Shown here: positions 13,083 to 25,785 of the stretch, piece by piece
Layout of the letters: each line of letters starts with the position of its first letter
Position numbering within the stretch: position 1 is the first letter of the stretch
Assembly (NCBI GenBank): GCA_963989385.1
Contig: OZ022502.1
Span: forward strand, 48,167,454 to 48,231,453
DNA length: 64,000 nucleotides
Reading direction: 5' to 3'
Source of the DNA: Ctena decussata
Lineage: Eukaryota; Mollusca; Bivalvia; Lucinida; Lucinidae
Position numbers and translations under genes: made by a program
The notes under the pieces: generated by a model
Database searches by the model: none
Seen by the model: the letters and a program-made list of their open reading frames with translations, nothing else
What the model was told of the DNA's origin: nothing

Positions 13083-15560
13083 ACTAGAAAATGTGTATAT
13101 GAAACACTATGCCACCAACCATATGCTTGCCTCTAAAGAAGTTTGTTCCTATAATAAATGCCTATGTCTGAAAAAGGGAAATAACTCAAAAGGAAATTTA
13201 GGAAATATGCTCAAAAGTCAATCGCTTAATCTACACCTTATTCTGTTACTGGATGCTACATGTAAAGATCCTATCATTAGCGGTTCTTCAGATATTTTGT
13301 TCACAAGATTGTTACTATACAAAATGCCTATGTCCGAAAATGGGCAATTACTCAACCGAAACTTTACGAAATATGCTCGATTCACCTACATCTTAATCTG
13401 TAATGCTGTGTTCCCACTATCACGATTCGCAGCACGATTAAAATCGTGGTCCTAATCGTAGACTAATCGTGGTGATCCTATCACATCTTATCAGATCTGA
13501 ACAGTTCTTGAGGTCAGTCGTGGCTATCGTGTTGATGGTAGAAACATTTTTGGCGGTTAAAAATTTTTCTACGATCAACACGATTAATTTTCAGTCGTGA
13601 AAATCGCATCAGATCGTATTTGATCGTAACAAAACGCGACAGATCGCATCTAGTCGTGCTTCTAAATCGGGCTGATCGGGATCAGTCTTGGACAAGACAA
13701 ACGCCACGCTCTGTTGAGATTTGCTGCGATCTCACATGATCTGTCACGATCTGTTACGCTCTGTTATATTCCATTGCTCACGACCTGACACGAACGACTC
13801 ACGAGCAGACACGAGTAGATACAAGAAGATGCGAGTAAATGCGATTAAAGCCATGGCCGCATCTAAAACTGTCTGAATGTAGCTCTCCTGGTCCGTTGTG
13901 TTTGGGGTTGTGGCTGGTCTGGCTGCTGCTCGTCTTCTTCCTCTCTTGCGGAAATGTAAGTATACAGTTATAACGCAAGTGTCCCATTGTCATCATCCTC
14001 AACTCCTTCCATCATCAAGGGTTGTGGGCTGTAGTGTTCACTCAATAATGCATGGTCCAGAAACATTGAAGTCCTGGTCAGTCGGGCTGTTTATAAACCG
14101 TCGGGTTCCAATCGTAGCTCAAATCGTGGTTACTCTCGATCCTGATCTTGAAACAGATCGCGACACAATCGTATTCTATTGTAACACAGCGCATTGGTTC
14201 GCGATGAACGTATCGTAGCGTATCTGGACGTACCAGATCGTCCCAAATAAAGGAACCCGTTTGTGATCGTGTCACATCGAGGCCCAATCGTGGACTCCAT
14301 CGGGACAATCCTATCGGAACGTATGTGATCATATCTAAACGGAAGACCAGATCGTGTCACCTCAAACTGACCAATCGTGACCATATCGCATCCAAGCGCA
14401 ACAAATCATACCATAACGTATCGACTCGCATCACCTCGTATCCAAACCTAAAATTTCATAGAAGTTCCACGATAAGCTACGAATGGCCAATCGTGGCGTT
14501 CGTAACGGATCTCACGACAGTGGGAACATAGCATAACTGTATGCCAAATATAAAGAACCTAGCTTACGCGGTTCTACAGATATTTCCTGTTCCTATACAA
14601 AATGCCTTTGTCCTAAAAAAAGGAAATAACTCAACCGAAAATTTATGAAATCTGCTAAAAAATCCATCAGGTCATTTACTCCATAGCCTGTAACTATATG
14701 CCAAATATAAAGATTATAGTTTAAGGGGTTCTTCAGATATTTTCTTCACAAGCTAAAATTGTTCTTTTACAAAACGCCTTTGTCCGAAAAAGGGGAATAA
14801 CTAAATCTAAAATTTACAAAGTATGCTAAAAGTAAATCAGTTCATCTATACCTTGGTTTTTAACAGTGTGCCAAATATAAACATGCTAGCTTATGCAGTT
14901 ATTTTGTTCACAAGCTTATTCCTGTATAAAATGCCTATGTTTGAAAGCGGGGAATAACTCAACCAAAAATTTACGATATATGCTTAAAAGTTAATCAGTT
15001 CAACTACACCTTGGTCCAAACCTGCATGCCAAATATAAGGGTCCTAATTTATGCAGTTCTTCAGATATTTTGTTCACAAGCTTGTTCCTGTGCAAATTGA
15101 CTATGCCCTAAAAGGGAGAAAACTCAAAACTAAATTTACAAACAGTCACAAAAGTTAATCAGGTCACCTACATCTTGTTCTGTAACTGTATGCCCAATAT
15201 CAGGATTCTAGCTTAAGCGGTTCTTCTGATATTTTTAATCAGGTCACCTACATCTTGTTCTGTAACTGTATGCCCAATATCAAGATTCTAGCTTAAGGGG
15301 TTGTTCAGATATTTCGTTGACAAGGTTGTTGCTATATATAATGACAAAGTCGAAAACGGGACATAACTCCTTAACGACAAGACCGGCGGATGAAAGAAAA
15401 AATACGGGTCCGTTCATTTTTCATGTACATGCCACATATAAAATTTCAAGAGCCTAGCATTAGCGGTTCTTGAGCTGTCAGAGAACGTTACGGGCAGGCA
15501 GATGGACGGACAGGCCCAAACCAATATGCCCCGTCAACTTCTCCGACGCTGGGGGCATAA
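13083..15560 (+). mobile_element. Pearl-like tandem-repeat element B (interrupted)
   Basis: Begins ACTAGAAAATGTGTATATGA then CACTATGCCACCAACC. Has about eight diverged units of about 160 bp (AAAATGCCTATGTCCGAAAA, CTGTATGCCAAATATAA), then GGACGGACAGGCCCAAACCA and the end GCTGGGGGCATAA. Same subfamily as element D (43496-45099). Interrupted by a Harbinger-like insertion at 13404-14533. Confidence 0.85.
13404..14533. mobile_element. Harbinger-like non-autonomous element inserted in pearl-like element B
   Basis: 1130 bp with inverted ends TGCTGTGTTCCCACT and AGTGGGAACATAGCA, flanked by TAA (13401-13403 and 14534-14536). Removing it and one TAA restores the pearl repeat CTGTAACTGTATGCC. A 3 bp TWA target duplication is the PIF/Harbinger signature. 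The interior is crowded with ATCGTG/CACGAT motifs and has no transposase-like frame. Confidence 0.82.
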
Positions 15561-15639
15561 TAAAACCAATATCTGTAAAATGAGAAGTATTCACGAATTC
15601 ATTTATGTGTAATCAAAACGCGTACACAATCCCAGCAGG

Positions 15640-15735
15640 CACACAATGTTGAAATAACACTGAATCCACGTTGATTCAACGTCATGACGTTGAATCAACG
15701 TTGATTCATTGTTGATTCAACGCTGTGTGCCCGGT
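15640..15735. repeat. Palindromic repeat with GAATCAACGTTGATTC motifs
   Basis: GTTGATTCAACG and its mirror alternate around TCATGA. Outer ends AGCACACAATGTTGA-like and CGCTGTGTGCCCGG are inverted. No coding capacity. Confidence 0.7.
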
Positions 15736-17404
15736 GGAATGCCTCTTTATCCCATGACACAGCTCAGACATACTTATAGAAAAGACCTTAATATTTGGCA
15801 CGCTGTTATCAGTAGTACTTCCGCATTACGTACCCTTGTTTCGGATCGGTTCTTTTACTGTTTGCTGTATTCATGACTAAAACAAAATCAGTGATGATGG
15901 TACCGCTATGGATAATACAATGTCGGTGTTTCCGTTAATATTAATTTGTAAGTTTCCATTTAATTTTTGAGTTAGCAAATGAAGTACATGTATAATTCAA
16001 TACAGTTGAGTACAGTTTTAAGGAGGTGGCAAATCAGTTTTCTTTTTTTTTTTCTTTTCTGTCTATCCGTGTGTTTAATTTGTCAAATTTATGAAGAAAA
16101 TTTACATGCAACATATTTATATTCTGGCAAATAATTTTTGTTTGTCTTTATTTGCTTAAATATGAAATTAGAGGTGAATAATTTAACTAATATGAATGCA
16201 TCTATATATATGGCATATACTGGAATATAGCAAATATGTATCTTCTTTTTAGAGACAATTCGATTTGTACCAGTATGGAAAATATCTACAAGAGTAGCAT
16301 TATGCCTACAAACAACGAAAACATAGCAGAACAGAACTGTACAGTTTCAAGTTTACCAAATATTCATATTGATATGAAATTAACATTCGCCAGCTTTTGT
16401 ACAGTTTTCGGTTTATCTGTGTATGGACCAGTACTAGAAGTCCAGTACAGCATGAAGTTTCGAGGCTCAAATGGTGATTTAACTTGAAAAAAATAGCGAA
16501 ATATGCCATTTTCTGCATTTTTGACAGTTTCCAATATTTGGTGCACAACTTACAGCCATAAACCAAAAAGATATTTGAATAGGGATATAGCCAGTGATAA
16601 AGTCAATATCTTTACGGTTAACTTTGTGGTTGTGCTCTATATTTGCTGGATATTGGAAATCGTTAAAATGGCAAAAATAACATAATTTGTAGGTTTTATC
16701 ATTTATTTGGCCCTCTTAAGGCACTGCAGCCCAAGCAAAATTCCAAACCACAAACTTTCATTCCGATACCCAAAAAAGGTTAAAATGTTGGTGCTGTCTT
16801 TCGCATTTTTTCATTGTCGGCAGATGGAAAAAAAATTTACAATAGACCGTTTGAATGAGCCTTAATTTTTACTTTTGATATGATGACTTGCAATAGAAAA
16901 AAGCTACTAAATATGCGCAAGCGAACAAATTTTGAAGAGGGACAAAATTGGTGCTTAATGCACGCGGTCCTTTACTTTCATGGTTCCTGTTCATTTACTT
17001 GGGCGATTGGTTTCCGTTCAATAACTTAATGTAAATTTTGTCAGATCTTCTCTGTCTGTCTGTCTTCCTGTCTGTAGTAGTAGTTAGAGAATAGAATTGT
17101 AGGGCTTATTATTTTAGAGAAGTTATTCACTCATGATCATTTCTTTTGGAAAGGTTTCTTGTTTCAAATGACCTTAAACTTTAGGGAGAGGTCTAAGCTA
17201 TTGAGAATGTAATTCATCCACAACTTACACTGTTTGGCCATTTACACTGGTTGTTTGAAATAAACATATAAAGGTAATTTGGTATTACCAGGAGTTGGGT
17301 TGAGAATATTTTAACCATGAACATCGGTTCTCTTTTATAGGGTGAGATTCACTTAATATCCCACTGGGGTAATGGGATTAGACTTTTTTTATTCCCATAT
17401 TTCA
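15736..17404. other. AT-rich intergenic stretch
   Basis: Contains GTCTGTCTGTCTTCCTGTCT near 17063 but no gene-like frame or complete repeat. Confidence 0.4.
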
Positions 17405-17405
17405 C

Positions 17406-20400
17406 AATAACACGCCTGGTAGACTATCACAGGTACCTCCGCGGAGGTACCGATAAAATGTTGTGACAGGCATCCGGAGCTACCTGTGACGGACCAAAAA
17501 TAAACAAAAAAAACGGTAGGTATTCGTCTTTTTTGATAAAATACATTATAACCAGGGAGTTTATTGAAAATCAAAGAATGCTATTCGACCCTTATATACA
17601 TTAAGTTTTGTCACACAGTATATCCCCGGGAACTTTACATATAATATACAGAAGATATGACTTTTGAAGTGGCTTTAAGGTCAGTCGAAAGTACTCAAAA
17701 CAAAAACAAATCGGTTGTTTTAGGTCCTAAATGCACTTTTCTTGCACAAGAATCGGTTGATCTGGATACACGGACGTAAAGTAAACCTCCCTGTCCAAAT
17801 ATAAATGCCGATAAACTCCAAATAAGGCTGGATCGGTAAAAAAAACAGCTGGAGGTGCCTGTGACGAAATGGAGGTGCCTGTGATGTAAGAAAATATAGC
17901 GAAAATCTGAAGATTTATAGCGGTTGCAAATATTAATATTCTTCATCTCTAGACCACTGCCTTGAAAGAATCGTTCACGTCGCAATTTAATCTATCATAA
18001 TGCGAATATCAAGCATAGTTTTGTTAAAACGACAGACAATGATCATGAACTTATACAATCAGATTCTACATCCTGCTCTCAAAACCAAGATGGAAGTAAG
18101 TATACGTTGACAATAGTTCGTAAAAGACACGCATGGTTAACCGAATAAAGGGCTCTTTCCCAGACAGGTGGAAATTCACCTACCCCAAATGAAAACAACG
18201 CCAACTTCTGTTTTACCTATTTTATATTTTAAATTACAAAACAAACCGGAAAGCAAAGTGGACAGCTGTACAGGACCTTACTGCCATAAGACTACAGACA
18301 AGCGGACATAAGAACACGTAACATTGATGCTTCACAACAGAAATCCAAAGCAGACCATCTCAAAGAGTTATTGCCCGTTTTGTTTCCACATCTGTTGGTC
18401 AAACATTGACGAGTTGTACGTAGCTGTTGAAAATTTACTGCCTAACTCAGCGTTAGAATAGTTATGAAATGCACTTAAATAAGAGGCAGCGTTTTTGTGA
18501 ATGGTGACGACTGCCTGTTAGTCATTCCAAATCGTTAGAAATTGTCGAGGTCACACGCCATGCTAGCTACTCGAAACGTTTACGAAAAAACGTTTCAGAA
18601 GATGACTTTGATGTAGTAAATTTGATACAGTGGCTATTCGGAGACTTTGGATTACACGTTATTTACAGTAAGATTCCGATCACTTCAATATACCAAACGG
18701 TGTAATATTGAGAACATGTCCCCTGCCGATGATGTAATCTGTAGGCCTTACAGATGTATTTGGATTTTAGCGCCAACAATTCAAAACTACCCAGACTGAA
18801 TCACTTGTATCTGTCAGAGAGTGGTTTTCCCCCTCCCCCCCCCCCCCCCCCGGAAAAATGGCTATAGGAAGAACGACTATATAGTGGATTGTCCGGACCT
18901 CATAGAGCCACCTTTCCTCCACAGTCTTTTTCCCCCCACCAGAAAATGAGGTATTAGGGAATTAGGTACGACTATTTATATTTTGCGGAACGGAACGAAA
19001 CGGAACGGCATGGAACATAGAAATTTTACGGAATTAACTGTACTAGAAATGTATCAGTTCTGCAAGGGAGGTAATAAAATCGATTTATTCCGAAAAAATA
19101 ATATGCAATTTTTTCGACCACATATTTTATAACAATTAATAATTAATTATCTAAGAAAGGAGCTTTTTGTGATATCTTCCCATCGCAAATATCCTTGCAC
19201 ATACAGACGCACGCAAGCTTACAGGAAGCTGAACGGGTTCTTTGTCCAGTCGTGTTTGATTCAGCGGAAGTGTATTAGATCAGACTTGTGTCCCGAAAGG
19301 AGAGCCCAAGACTCCTGCATGAAAGATGAACACTAGTCCAGGCACTCCACTGCGCGTACGCACAGATGAACACTTGTACATACATAAAATTATACAAATT
19401 TATGCGCACAACCAAGTACACTCAAAGCCGGTTTAGCTTGCACAGAAAAGCAAAATGCATAGGCCTACCTGTTTTACCCAGCACGAAAATAATGCAGACT
19501 GATGGACTCATGCAGGTTCATTACTGACCGTTCCAAGGCGGTAGTTCTGTTGTGGTTCTCTGTTGCCTGTTTTTGGTGTCAGAGTTTCTGTGATGTTTTA
19601 CCTTATGTATGTTCTTATTATTTTTGGTTCGGTTTGGGTTGCTGAGTGGCCACCTTTTGGGAACAAGCTGCTCACTCGGTTGGCCATATGTTCTCTGTAT
19701 CTTGATTATTTGTAATCTTAGTTGTTTCCAACTATGGTTTGAGGGCTGGATTTGGATTTTGATTGTTTCAGTTCCTGGTCTTTGCGTACTTTTTACTTCT
19801 AGCATCTGTTATCCGGCGGTATTTTTCGGACAAAAACTCGCATTTCTGTTTCATTTATGAACTCCAACTATCATGACTGGAGAGGGAGCAAATTCCATCT
19901 TGTAGCGTGTTTTCCTGCAATTGTATTACTAGGGGAAAACCCACTATAGAGGGGAAAAACGGCTATGCAAAAATACGTATAGTAGATTTTCCCCCGGGAA
20001 AATTGGCTATATAGTCATATTTCCGGGGGGAAATTCTACTATATAGCCATTTTCCGGTGGGAAATTCTACTATGGAAAAATCATAGTCATACTTCCGGGG
20101 GGGGGGGGGGGGGGGGGGAGGGAGAGAAACTACTAGGGCGGAAAAGCTACTCTCTGACAATAGCTCCTATCACTCCAGTTACCACAAAGTTAACACCTAC
20201 AGCGAGCGTCATACGACACATGCGAGCGACTCATATGAGGTACCAAAAGGATCAACACTAAAGATACCTGTGCGTGTATGCCTGTTGACGGGTATCGGCA
20301 ATTTTGAAAATTTGACACACCATGTCTGGTGACGTGTATCGGCAATTTTGACAATTTGACACACCATACGTGTAGCAGACATGACATATGACCTCGACAA

Positions 20401-21006
20401 TTTCTGACAAGTTGGAATGACTCACGGCCAGCAGCCTCCGATCACAGTAATCATCAGTCACAAAATGTTGACTCTTATTTAAGCGCACATTTCATAACGA
20501 TTAGGCAGTTAATTTTCAGCAACTATGTGAAATTCTTCAATGTTTGACTAATAAGAGGCTCCTCTAGCTGTTGTTTTGAAAAATCAAGCCTAATTTGTAG
20601 TCAATCGACATTTATATTTGAGCAAGGAGGTTACCGTAACACCAGTGTGCCGAGAAAAACAGATTCGTATGCAAGATCACTGCATTTAAGACCAAAAACG
20701 GCCAAATTCTTTATGTTTTGAGTACTGTGGGCTGACATCAAAGCCACTTCAAAAGTCGTATCTTCGGTTAATATGGAAAGTTCAGGGGGATATAATGTGT
20801 GACAAAACTTCATGTCTATAAGGGTCGAATAGCACTTTTCGATTTTTAATAAACTCCCTGGTTATTTTATATTTTGTCAAAAAAGAAGAATACCTACCGT
20901 TTGTTGTCATTTCTTGGACAGTCACAGGCAGCTCTAGGTGCCTGTCACAACATTTTATCGGTACCTCCGCCGGAGGTACCTGTGATAGTTTACCAGGCGT
21001 GAATAA
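17406..21006. mobile_element. 3.6 kb element with long inverted terminal repeats
   Basis: 17411-17765 and 20640-21001 are inverted copies, roughly 80-85% alike by eye, from CACGCCTGGTARACTATCAC inward through GGTACCGATAAAATGTTGTG and GACTTTTGAAGTGGCTTT. AATAA flanks both ends (17406-17410 and 21002-21006), a possible 5 bp target duplication. The 2.9 kb interior has no transposase-like frame. It holds a C run (about 18829-18851), a G run (about 20097-20119) and short inverted motifs near 19940-20090. Class not recognised. Confidence 0.8.
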
Positions 21007-21119
21007 TATAAGGACGGACAGTAAAGTATTATCGAATGTTTGCATTTGTAGATCCAATGGAAAATCCAGATTACGATTAGCTCTCATAAATAACAAGTGC
21101 ATCGCTGTGCGTGCTTGTT

Positions 21120-21160
21120 CTGCAATTTATTTATTTATTTATTTATTTATTTATTCATTT
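21120..21160 (+). repeat. (TTTA)n microsatellite
   Basis: About eight perfect ATTT units followed by a G-rich run. Confidence 0.9.
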
Positions 21161-22158
21161 GACGGGGGTGGTGGAAAGGGGGGGGGTGTTTAATACAATT
21201 TTGGCTTGATTCATCAAAATTTATTTGGAGTTTCCGCATTTGACAATGTTCGTGAAAAACATCAAGACCTTTTTGAAACTTTATCGTACACTGTTGGGGC
21301 GGTCGGGTGGTGCGATGGTGCTGTTTGTAATTTCCAGTGCCGGGGCGACCTACTGACTGGGATTATACTAGGGCACGGGCCTACTGTGCTTGCAGAGGAT
21401 GCGGGTGGGAATTGTTTGGACATTTTTTTTCTCTCGTCTATCATTTCTCTCTTCTTTCTCCATCTCTCTGGGAGACGGCCCGATAAAGACTGAAATACTG
21501 TCTCAAAGGGCTGTTAAACCCAACACAATCAATCAATCGATTAATCTATACATACTGGAGAAAATAATCGTATCACTTGCGTACTACAGTGTGAGTAATT
21601 TTAAGAAACATTTTAGAACTTATGGGTTCAGTACCAGAGGCTAGCGAGTAAGCTTCAGGCTCGTTTAGATTCTTGGCGAACAACAGTGGCGATAAATTTT
21701 CTCCTTGTCTCATTTTGTTTTTACATGCGAAAAGTTGAGCACTGGTTATTGAGCTTAACACATGCTTTTATGTTGGCGTACATATTGTAAACATTTTGTA
21801 GAATTAAACATCAGTTTACGCCATAGCCCACCTCTCCAGACAGACTCTTTATTTGTCCAATTCTCATGACGATGTTCCCATAAGATGCCTGTGAGAAGTC
21901 AAAGCACAATAAAGTTTTGCTTTTTCACTTTTAGAATTTCAGTAAGCGAACTGGAGACAAAAAATGCTCTTAAAAAATAATGTATTCTTTTATAAATCTG
22001 TTTGATTTTCATTTAAACTGTCTGAATAATTCAGGAATTTAGTAAGCCTATTATTTAGCACTGCAATAAAAACGTAACTGAGACAACAAATTATTTCCTA
22101 GCCCCTGTAAAACGTGAGACAAGAGTAACCTGTCTTAGAGTTATAACCATTAAGTTCA
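21161..22158. other. Intergenic, no gene recognised
   Basis: A stretch at 21285-21545 ending in AATCAATCAATCGATTAATC looks like a degraded dispersed repeat. No protein-like frame. Confidence 0.4.
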
Positions 22159-22402
22159 AGAGCTCCTGATAGGAAGGGTAGCAGGGATAATTCAGAGGTT
22201 TTTTTTTATTTCTCAATGAACCGTACGTTGTGATCCCTCATTAGAACCGTCTCGGCCAGACAGTTCTAATGAGGGGTCACAACCTATGTGATTGTTTGTT
22301 TTTTGTTTTTGTTTTGTTTTGTTTTGTTTGTTTGTTCTTGTTGTTTTTTTAAGGAAAATGATTCCGAAATTATCTCTGTTACCCTTCTTACCTGGAGCTC
22401 TG
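22159..22402. mobile_element. Palindromic MITE family 2, copy 1
   Basis: Inverted ends AGAGCTCCTGATAGGAAGGG and TACCCTTCTTACCTGGAGCT, with inner CCCTCATTAGAACCGTCTCG and mirror around the centre. Interrupted by a TGTTT-rich microsatellite (about 22290-22345). Confidence 0.82.
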
Positions 22403-23038
22403 ATTAACCGTAAGGCAAATGGGTAACCTTTAATGGTAAGAAAATTTAAAGAGTAACTACACTTCAGGAACTGACTGAATCAGATCCCAAGCCCTATCCC
22501 CAACATCAAAGGGAAAGATTGACAAAGACATCCAAACAAACAATAAATTACAAGTGATAAGCCGAGTCAGCGGCTCTTTCCAAAATTTACTGAACTAAAT
22601 AATCTAGACCAACAGAAGGATTACAACAAACTAAGCAAGTTATACGATAAACATTTAACAACTATTTTTACCTATTTTCTATTTTTATTATAGAAGGATT
22701 AAAATGAGAACATAATAAATTAAACAGCACCGAACAAAAAACAAATGCAACCGCAACGAAAGTACCGCCTTGGGACGATCAGTACTGGGGGGGTTTAAAC
22801 CGGTTTTACTGGGCCCAAACCTTCACTCTCGCCCTCCGCCACGGTGCACACAATTAGTTAGTAGTTCGGTTCGTATGGAGGTCCCCTAACTCATCAGAGT
22901 CATCACGGCCAACAATTATAATCAAGAAAAGGCCGTGATGAAGAAAGGAGGATTCGACAGCCAAAACATGTTGAGACACCTGGACTGGAGGAACTCTGCC
23001 ATTTTCTGTTTGTCCCCCTCTGCAATGGGAGTCAACTC
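22403..23038. other. Intergenic, no gene recognised
   Basis: No protein-like frame or complete repeat seen. Confidence 0.4.
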
Positions 23039-23182
23039 TTAAAGGGCTACTGCACTGTTTTTCAACATGCATTGAAATCGTTGGAAATAGCTGGTATTGT
23101 TTTACCTAAAAGAATGTCGAAAACTGCAGTTAAGAAGGAATATTTCAGGAAACGTGAAGAAAACAGTGCAGTAGCCCTTTTA
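23039..23182. mobile_element. Short piggyBac-like MITE with TTAA duplication
   Basis: About 136 bp between TTAA sites. Inverted ends AGGGCTACTGCACTGTTTT and AAAACAGTGCAGTAGCCCT. Its left part matches the left end of the 3.2 kb element at 28192-31436, so it is a deletion derivative of that family. Confidence 0.88.
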
Positions 23183-23974
23183 AAGGAAAGAATTTGCAAA
23201 TTCTTCCCTTTAAGGATAGACCCCTTTTGAAGGTCTCCATCCTTCATGGAAGCAATCAGGAAGTCACGAAAGTTGTGTCTCTTTGTACAGATGGCGGTAA
23301 AAAAACATGGACATTTAACCTGTCACCTTAAATGTACTGTTGGGTGCTATATTACAGAAAATGCACTGTTGTATGCTATATTACAGGCAATCTGTTGTCT
23401 CTAAAGCTTCTGGAAGCATCAGTACCAGTAGTGCCAATTAAAATTCTGGTTTCTGTGGACAAGGGCAAAGGAAACTGTTCCGACAATGGAGGCAAGACGC
23501 TTGTCGGTGTTGTTAAGGAGCTTACAAAACCTCTGTTTGATAATGGACGTTGCATAAACCTAACGAAAGGAATTGAGCATCAGTGTTCTGGAGATAAAAG
23601 ATCACTGCAGTCCACCCAGGTGTCTGTATTACAGTTTAACATAATAAACCCAAAGTAAGTGATAGAAACAGAAGCGCGTACGTTTAAAAAGGGAAACAAA
23701 CCGTTAGCCGATGGCAAATCAATTTGTTTATGTTTCACTGATACTTTAAGTGTTATTTGAAATTATATTTTTCAGCTATTATGTTTCTGGTAGTATTTTC
23801 CATTCATTTGCCATTTTAATACCCAGTTTGCTCTAATTAAGTATTTTCCATTGAATCTTAGTATGCTTAAATTAGATTAATATAAAAGGGCTGAAACATT
23901 GCTCGGCAGTTCAGATGAATATGCGATGAAAAGGGCATCGACATGTCCATCTAAAATAAAACTTTAATAGTTCA
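23183..23974 (+). other. Possible gene remnant or intergenic sequence
   Basis: An open frame at 23332-23658 (108 codons) and a neighbouring fragment at 23240-23320 both carry KVVSLCTDGGKK / KILVSVDKGKG-like strings. No family is recognised, and no splice structure is convincing. Confidence 0.25.
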
Positions 23975-24089
23975 GCTCTTGGAGTCGATTGTAGAGTAAT
24001 AATCGACTAATTGCCTGTCAGTTGAAAGGTAGATATATCAATTGCGCTCTGCGCCCATGACGATCTCCTCAAACAGAGAATTATTATAT

Positions 24090-24262
24090 GAGCCTTGACC
24101 TGACAAAACCAACAAATTGGCATGTGTGCCCAGCGAAGACAGATCAGCCTGGGCATCCACCCAGTCTGATCAGAATCTTCACTTTTTGCTTAAAGGGTAG
24201 CCAAGGAATGCGGACAACCAAGACTCCGATCAGACTGGGCGGATGTCCAGGCATAATCAGTC
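24090..24262. mobile_element. Palindromic MITE family 1, copy 5 (truncated)
   Basis: Left end GAGCCTTGACCTGACAAAAC; the right arm is lost after CCAGGC. Confidence 0.75.
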
Positions 24263-24607
24263 AGGTACCCTTATTTAATGCTTTAGAACGAAGTTTCACG
24301 AAAAATAGCATTCTTTTTATCCAGTTTCAGTTGCACTGACTTTCTACAACTGAAAGAAAATCTTCACAATGATCGTATACAAAAATACAAACAAAGCCAC
24401 AGAACCAGCGACGAAGGATTTATCTGCGGGTGGCCGGAGTGTCCGTCAGTACTACCAAATTGTAAAGGTATACATTGTTGACTATATGGAAAGTATATAG
24501 ACGTGAAGATGCCGTGATACTTTTGGCATTGGGGCGCCCTACTGATATTGGCTGAAGTAGGACAAGGGCCTGCTGTTGGTGTAGTAGGCGCGGAATCCAA
24601 GTTATTT

Positions 24608-24799
24608 GAGCCGCGACACGACAAGACCAACAGTGGCATGTACGACCAGCGAAGACCCTGGGCAGCCACCCAGTCTGATCAGTCTTCGCTGTCTGCATGG
24701 AGCTAGCTTAGACCCTTAGCTACCCTTTAAACACATAGCGTAGACTCTGATCAGACCGGCGGCATGTGCCACTTTGTTGGTTTTGTCATGTTGTGGCTC
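24608..24799. mobile_element. Palindromic MITE family 1, copy 6
   Basis: GAGCCGCGACACGACAAGAC at the left and GTCATGTTGTGGCTC at the right, with internal deletions. Confidence 0.85.
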
Positions 24800-24820
24800 A
24801 TTTCTCTCTGACAGAAATAG

Positions 24821-25068
24821 CCTGGCCCCGAGGTTATAAAACTTTTTTCATGCTCAACTCAGCTGAGCATGAAATTTTTTCTGCTCATAAATATTAAAAT
24901 GCCAACAATTGTTGGCATTTTAATATTTATGAGTAGAAAAAATAGCCTTCTTGGCTTATCTGAGCCTGAAAAATGCTGAATTTCTTCGTATTTTTATATT
25001 AATGAGCATTTTAAATTTCATGCTCAGCTGAGTTGAGCATGAAAAAGTTTTATAACCTCGGGGCCTGG
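24821..25068. mobile_element. Palindromic MITE with CCCCGAGG ends and CCTGG duplication
   Basis: 238 bp (24826-25063) with inverted ends of about 50 bp beginning CCCCGAGGTTATAAAACTTT. A second perfect inner palindrome AATGCCAACAATTGTTGGCA lies at about 24898. CCTGG occurs immediately outside both ends (24821-24825 and 25064-25068). Confidence 0.88.
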
Positions 25069-25344
25069 TATACTGTCTCATATGGGACAGTAAAACCCGA
25101 AACAATCTGTAGGAAGGTTTCATCGTACAGTTTCCGGGAAACAGCTTTCATTTTTTCCAGTTTTTTTTTTTTTTTTTTTTATATCTTTCTAGAGTTTGTG
25201 CTTTTCCAAAGCATGCCGCCTGAAAAAATGCATCTAAGCCGCTTTCCTCGAAAATATGTGAAAACGCGCATGCCAGGTATACTCCATTATATTTATTGAA
25301 CAAATTAAAATAATTTAATGGCTTTGTTTATCTATTTAAGAAAT

Positions 25345-25505
25345 AGATTCTTGCTTACAGTGATTTGTTGCCCAGTATATCACTGGTTGGAGGTCAGTTG
25401 TAAAGTGACAATATCACGAGCGCGAGGCGCGAGTGATATATCACTGACGACTGACCGACAACCAGTGATATATTGGGCAACAAATCACTTGTTAGCAAGA
25501 ATCTA
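25345..25505. mobile_element. Palindromic MITE family 3, second copy
   Basis: GATTCTTGCTTACAGTGATT and a mirror AATCACTTGTTAGCAAGAATC frame arms with CCAGTATATCACTGGTTG and a GCGCGAGGCGCG centre. Related to 6190-6345. Confidence 0.8.
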
Positions 25506-25630
25506 TTTCGATTCTAACACGCAAGAAACGACGAAAACGCAGGTGTTTCCTTCAGATGTTACCAGTTTTCCGCCATAATTACATGAAGAAATCCCGCCAA
25601 CAACTTTGACTGTAACAAGAGTCATTTAAG

Positions 25631-25785
25631 GAATGAATTTCATTTTTCTGAGGTTTATCGAAGTGTAAAGTACATCGGGTCACGTGCAAAGTGAATGAAC
25701 CCCGAAGGGGTTCATGTAAACTTTGCTAGTGTCCCAATGTAGTTTACACTTCGATAAACAACAGAAAAATTAAGTTCATTGCTTA
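25631..25785. mobile_element. Palindromic MITE with AACCCCGAAGGGGTT centre
   Basis: Arms GTTTATCGAAGTGTAAAGTA and a mirror ACACTTCGATAAAC around GAACCCCGAAGGGGTTC. Confidence 0.75.

Noticed and set aside
13898..14218. 106-codon frame at 13.9 kb as a gene
   Set aside because: It lies within the Harbinger-like insert and overlaps other frames on both strands created by ATCGTG repeats.
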